Of a DNA stretch of 62,664 bases, positions 59,190-62,664 are shown one piece after another. Position 1 is the first letter of the stretch. Each line of letters opens with the position of its first letter. The notes under the pieces were generated by a model. It was not told where the DNA came from. It ran no database searches and saw only the letters and a list, made by a program, of their open reading frames with translations. Source of the DNA: UBA1546 sp049302185 (GTDB lineage: Bacteria > Nitrospirota > Thermodesulfovibrionia > Thermodesulfovibrionales > UBA1546). Location of the stretch: contig JBAQLV010000029.1 of NCBI GenBank assembly GCA_049302185.1, positions 1 to 62,664 on the forward strand. The letters are read 5' to 3'. A program made the position numbers and the translations under genes.

Positions 59190-59279
59190 ATGACCAGGCA
59201 ACCGGCAATAGCGGTTATGGTGATTCTTGTAGTTGCAATATCAGCAGGCATTGCAATGGGTATGGGCGCATCGACTTAA
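59190..59279 (+). CDS. Small single-helix membrane protein (29 residues)
   Basis: GGGAGG at 59176-59181 lies at a good distance before the ATG at 59190. The product is mostly hydrophobic: AVMVILVVAISAGIAMGMGA after a short MTRQPAI start. It follows the oxidoreductase gene by 43 bp, on the same strand. A single membrane helix is the only visible feature; function unknown. Confidence 0.5.
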   Translation: MTRQPAIAVMVILVVAISAGIAMGMGAST

Positions 59280-59283
59280 AACG

Positions 59284-59529
59284 TTAGGGCCGTAAGTTTT
59301 CCCCTGTTTCCTCTAAATCTAAAAGTTGCCTTATATATTTCAGCGCCTCTTCGGCAGCCTCCTCATCTACTTTCTGTATGGCGAACCCTGCATGCACCAG
59401 GACAAAGTCTCCAATCTTTGCATCATCAGGCATTAGGAGAAGGCTTACGCTGCGCTGTGCGCCATAGACCTCCACAGTGGCATTCAAATCCTGAATATTT
59501 ATTATTTTAGATGGGACTGCAAGGCACAT
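59284..59529 (-). CDS. hypC: Hydrogenase maturation chaperone HypC
   Basis: HypC carries the Fe(CN)2CO intermediate to the hydrogenase large subunit. The essential N-terminal Cys2 is in MCLAVPSKIINI. DFVLVHAGFAIQKVDEEAAE is the family's second landmark. The 81-residue length is typical. It is the last gene of the hydrogenase operon; hypA, hypB, hypD, hypE and hypF are not in the window. Confidence 0.95.
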   Translation of the reverse strand: MCLAVPSKIINIQDLNATVEVYGAQRSVSLLLMPDDAKIGDFVLVHAGFAIQKVDEEAAEEALKYIRQLLDLEETGENLRP

Positions 59530-59572
59530 TTTTTTTAAACCTTCCTTTACTTAATTTCAAATTTTATCTAGA

Positions 59573-60079
59573 TTAAATCAGCTCATCGAATACTAATTCA
59601 ATAATCTTTGGAATCTTAGCCTTAATTTCAGGGGATAATTCCATGCTCATTTCGAGTGATTTGGGTTCAACACCGATGACTGTTGTCTTAGGGGTTTTCC
59701 CGATCAGCCCTGACAAATTTATAACCTCAAGAATGCCGATTTGGTGAACTGATGTCTTAAAACCAGATGGACAGCTTTGGACTTCATTAATATCAAAACG
59801 ATAGATAGAACCAGGAGTGGCACCACCTTTTACAGCGTCAACCACTATAAGTCGATCAGCTTCTGTAATAATATCTATAAGGCCGAAGCCGTCAGTCCCG
59901 CCTTCGACAACGGTAACCTCTGGCGGTAGATTCATCTTCATAAGCTCGTTGGCAACATGAACCCCTATTCCTTCATCTGATAGCAAAAGATTGCCTACGC
60001 CGAGGATAACAATTTTTTGGGGGGAGATTGTGTCTCCCCCCTTTGAATTTGCTGCTGAAGGCGCGGCCGCTTTGCTCAT
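59573..60079 (-). CDS. NiFe hydrogenase maturation endopeptidase (HyaD/HybD type)
   Basis: The protease removes the C-terminal tail of the large subunit after nickel is inserted. ILGVGNLLLSDEGIGVHVAN holds the first metal-binding Glu/Asp, and VVEGGTDGFGLID, IVVDAVKGGATPG and SVHQIGILEVI supply the others. It has a non-conserved N-terminal extension of about 20 residues. The start overlaps the large-subunit stop by 4 bp, matching its use on that subunit. Confidence 0.93.
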   Translation of the reverse strand: MSKAAAPSAANSKGGDTISPQKIVILGVGNLLLSDEGIGVHVANELMKMNLPPEVTVVEGGTDGFGLIDIITEADRLIVVDAVKGGATPGSIYRFDINEVQSCPSGFKTSVHQIGILEVINLSGLIGKTPKTTVIGVEPKSLEMSMELSPEIKAKIPKIIELVFDELI

Positions 60080-61638
60080 TCTATAAGGAATTTCCGGATT
60101 TCGTTGGTATTGGGGTCAATGATATGAACAGCGCATGCCAGACACGGATCAAAGGAACGGATTATCCGAACCACATTGATTGGGTTTTCAGGATCTGGTA
60201 CCGGTGCGCCGATGAGGGCTTCCTCGTATTGTCCGCGAACTCCTTTTTCGTCCCGAGGCGAGGCATTCCATGTGGAAGGGACAACAGCTTGATAATTCGC
60301 AATCTTTTTGTTTTTGATCTTGATCCAATGCCCTAAAGCGCCACGAGGCGCTTCATAGAATCCAGCGCCCATACCGCTTTCTGGAGGCGCCCAGTGCTCA
60401 GTGTCATGAATCTTAAATCCCGGCTTAGTCATCGCATCCAGCAGATCATCACACCATTTATAGCAGGCATCCACTACCAGCTTGGTTTCAATGGCACGGG
60501 CTGCGTGACGGGCTACTGCTCCTGGCTTGACACCTTTTCCTACTAAGTCGAGAAGGGTAGGATTTTTGGCAACAAGCATCCTTGCAAGCGGTCCAACCTC
60601 CATAGGTTTGCCGTCGTAACGAGGAGCTTTAACAAAGGAATATGCCTCCTTTTTGTCAAGATCAAAAACCTGCTCGCCATTATATGGATGCACAGGCTTA
60701 TTTTCCTTATACCACCCATATTTCACCGATTCAGTTATCTTGTCGGGATCAAAGGGATCAACCTTGATGTTTGCCGGATTTAAGCCGGTAATAACGCCAG
60801 CAGGAAAAACAAGGTTTTTGCCTGCTGGATCTTTCTCAAGAGCACCATAAGATAGATAGTTGTAATGTCCGCCGCCTATTCCCGCCTTAGCCAGTGGTAA
60901 CAGAGGTCCAGTCCCGAAAAGAAGGACATCCGGTATATAGACCTCATTTATAAATCTGGCCTGTTCATCGAGCATTGTGCGAAAACGAGCTACCTGGTTG
61001 ATATCAGGATACGAGGTTACACCTCCAACTACGATATTCTGGTAATGAGGAGTCCGACCACCCCATATAGCACCCATATTTCTGGCTTTAGCATGGATTT
61101 TCAAGGCATCAATGTAATGCTTGACTGCCATGATCACTATATCTGGGTCATTAACACTAAACTTATCTGGTTCATATCTTGGTGTCAGAGGATAGGTATC
61201 TTTTGCTGTTACTAAACCTACTATCTTATCTTTAACAGCAAGCAGGTCTTTATCCTTGCCATTGTATTTGGCAATGGCCATAATATCAATATAGTCAAGC
61301 GCACTCAACTGGTAAAAGTGAAGTGGGTGGTCATAAATATACTGCGCACCCATAACCAGGTTCCTGAGTAAAGTTCCTCCCCAAGGGACATTGGCTCCAA
61401 ACGCTGCGTCCAGGGCACGGGATGAGGCTATTTGGTGGACACTATAGCAAACCCCGCAAAAACGACTTGTTATGAAGGGCGCATCTCTGGGGTCTTTTCC
61501 TTTAAGCATGGCCTCAAAACCACGGGCCATGGTACCACTGCTCCATGCATTTTTAACCTTTCCATCTTCGATTTCTACTTCAATTTTTAGGTGCCCTTCA
61601 ATCCTGGTAATCGGATCAATAGTAATTTTCTTTGCCAT
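60076..61638 (-). CDS. NiFe hydrogenase large subunit
   Basis: The subunit holds the Ni-Fe site. The N-terminal pair is in SRFCGVCYSVHQIA (RFCGVC rather than the more common RICGVC), and the C-terminal pair in SFDPCLACAVH. A tail of about 15 residues after the His is to be removed by the adjacent protease. IDPITRIEGHLKIEVEIEDG is the usual start. The 520-residue length suits group 1 enzymes. The small subunit gene is just upstream (17 bp). Confidence 0.96.
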   Translation of the reverse strand: MAKKITIDPITRIEGHLKIEVEIEDGKVKNAWSSGTMARGFEAMLKGKDPRDAPFITSRFCGVCYSVHQIASSRALDAAFGANVPWGGTLLRNLVMGAQYIYDHPLHFYQLSALDYIDIMAIAKYNGKDKDLLAVKDKIVGLVTAKDTYPLTPRYEPDKFSVNDPDIVIMAVKHYIDALKIHAKARNMGAIWGGRTPHYQNIVVGGVTSYPDINQVARFRTMLDEQARFINEVYIPDVLLFGTGPLLPLAKAGIGGGHYNYLSYGALEKDPAGKNLVFPAGVITGLNPANIKVDPFDPDKITESVKYGWYKENKPVHPYNGEQVFDLDKKEAYSFVKAPRYDGKPMEVGPLARMLVAKNPTLLDLVGKGVKPGAVARHAARAIETKLVVDACYKWCDDLLDAMTKPGFKIHDTEHWAPPESGMGAGFYEAPRGALGHWIKIKNKKIANYQAVVPSTWNASPRDEKGVRGQYEEALIGAPVPDPENPINVVRIIRSFDPCLACAVHIIDPNTNEIRKFLIE

Positions 61639-61655
61639 TTATCCTTACCTCCTTC

Positions 61656-62663
61656 TTAAGTGTTCTCTTTCTTTGGAATTAAACCTGATTCTCTCATCGC
61701 CCATATCTTTTTTGATGTTTCGCTCTCAGCAGTATAAAGAGGCGTCATATCAGCATAAAACCCTGGCTCGGCACATCCTTGGCAAGGGGCCCCGCAATCG
61801 ATGCAGAAATTTATGCCGTCATTCCATCTCCGTACAGCGCAATCTGAATTCGTAATCGGTCCTTTACATCCTTTTTCAAACAAACACCAGTCTTTCTGTT
61901 TGGGGTCGTTCCAGTCTTTTAGAAAGCTACCGGAATCAAAATGAGCGCGGCGTCTGCAATTATCATGAATAGACTGTCCAAAATAGCTTACAGGACGTCC
62001 GATCTTATCCAGCTCAGGTACTTTACCTGTTGTAAGGAAGTATAGAACCGTTCCTGCCAGGTGATCTGGATGGACTGGGCAGGTAGGAAGGTTAATAACC
62101 TTCTTACCAGGCAGAGCCTTATTAAGACCTATACCTTTAGTTGGAGTGGCCGCAGGTATACCACCATAAGTAGCGCAGGCGCCTACTGCAATGATGGCTG
62201 CTGCTTTTTGGGCTGCCTCTTCTAAAATCTTCTTAAAGGGGCGTCCACCTATCATACAGAAGCGGTCATCAGCAGAGGGAATTGAGCCTTCCACTATTAA
62301 CACATAACCGCCTTGTTTTACGGTGTCGTGATACACCTTTTCTGCGAGATGCCCTGCAGCTGCCATAACGGTCTCATGGTATCTGAGAGATATCTTATCG
62401 AGAATAATAGAAGAAGCAGGCGGGTTAAGTATTTGGGTAAAAGATATAGTACATCCGGCACAATCTTGTCCTTCAAGCCAGATTAAAGGCGGTTTCTTAG
62501 AGGCTGCCTCAATCGCCTGGGCAACCTTGGTTGTAAATTCCAATTCTGAGAGGCCAAGAACTGCAGCTGTTGCAGCGCAATATTTTAGAAAATCCCTTCT
62601 GTTAATTCCCTGAATTTCGAAAGCCCCGAGAAATTGTTTACTGATTTCTTCCCTGTCTACCAT
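61656..62663 (-). CDS. NiFe hydrogenase small subunit with Tat signal
   Basis: The Tat motif NRRDFLKYCAATAAVLGLSE marks export in a folded state with the large subunit. Cluster-binding residues are in EGQDCAGCTISF, GACATYGG, LPTCPVHPDHL, HDNCRRRAHF and the run FCIDCGAPCQGCAEPGF. The proximal-cluster motif is CAGCT and lacks the extra cysteines of oxygen-tolerant enzymes. There is no C-terminal membrane helix, so the enzyme may be a soluble periplasmic hydrogenase or be anchored by another subunit. The gene starts 1 bp inside the window edge. Confidence 0.95.
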   Translation of the reverse strand: MVDREEISKQFLGAFEIQGINRRDFLKYCAATAAVLGLSELEFTTKVAQAIEAASKKPPLIWLEGQDCAGCTISFTQILNPPASSIILDKISLRYHETVMAAAGHLAEKVYHDTVKQGGYVLIVEGSIPSADDRFCMIGGRPFKKILEEAAQKAAAIIAVGACATYGGIPAATPTKGIGLNKALPGKKVINLPTCPVHPDHLAGTVLYFLTTGKVPELDKIGRPVSYFGQSIHDNCRRRAHFDSGSFLKDWNDPKQKDWCLFEKGCKGPITNSDCAVRRWNDGINFCIDCGAPCQGCAEPGFYADMTPLYTAESETSKKIWAMRESGLIPKKENT

Positions 62664-62664
62664 A

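Overview
The window looks like a chromosomal segment of a Gram-negative, anaerobic, moderately AT-rich bacterium. Best guess: Nitrospirota, a Thermodesulfovibrio-like lineage or an uncultured relative. The guess rests on a lipid A-type acyltransferase and Mla-like lipid transport genes (outer membrane), a Tat-exported NiFe hydrogenase, a split archaeal-type glutamate synthase, an archaeal-type NrpR regulator beside glnB-glnA, and many short palindromic repeats. No rRNA, tRNA or CRISPR array was seen. The lineage is inference.

Layout. 1-2032: end of an IS3-type transposase joined to a 5'-truncated HerA-like ATPase, then an MNT nucleotidyltransferase with no intact partner. 2053-9444 (minus): argJ, addB, addA. 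9537-11721: a YihY/BrkB membrane protein fused to a cyclic-nucleotide-binding-like domain, then a Crp/Fnr regulator. 11900-28782: a long plus-strand run of exported proteins (FlgT/LPP20-like, CsgG-like, TPR, SLH-like, transglutaminase, beta-helix) ending in a WD40-caspase protein, a CHAT-protease lipoprotein and a DUF4384 protein. 28805-32329: a small Cys-rich exported peptide, an Mla-type lipid transporter whose ATPase has lost its catalytic motifs, and a TPR lipoprotein. 32353-36328: trmD, rplS, rnhB, a DtxR-type regulator, miaB. 36899-43292: DUF362 ferredoxin, nadE, a TSUP exporter, a heme-linked diguanylate cyclase, ferredoxin and an iron-sulfur flavoprotein. 43249-52114 (minus): a glutamate-synthase-type protein, nrpR, glnB, glnA, xerD, a Lon-family protease and an LpxL-type acyltransferase. 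52314-59279: a RecA/KaiC-XRE-cupin regulator divergent from a three-gene glutamate synthase operon. 59284-62663 (minus): NiFe hydrogenase small and large subunits, maturation protease and hypC.

How the genes may work together. The nitrogen block (NrpR, PII, glutamine synthetase, split glutamate synthase) forms a GS-GOGAT module. Its divergent control region has back-to-back promoters and two near-identical 18-bp operators. The envelope block places two different clan-CD protease domains, both predicted exported, beside repeat-sensor domains and small lipoproteins. It is the most plausible candidate here for an undescribed system.

A second theme is repeat invasion. At least six loci carry oppositely oriented arrays of 7- or 8-bp units; one pair still encloses a truncated S23/IVS-type four-helix-bundle gene, and two arrays supply the stop codon of the preceding gene. 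A separate GC-rich palindrome has entered addA, addB and nadE in frame. A third family forms hairpins whose stems covary between copies.
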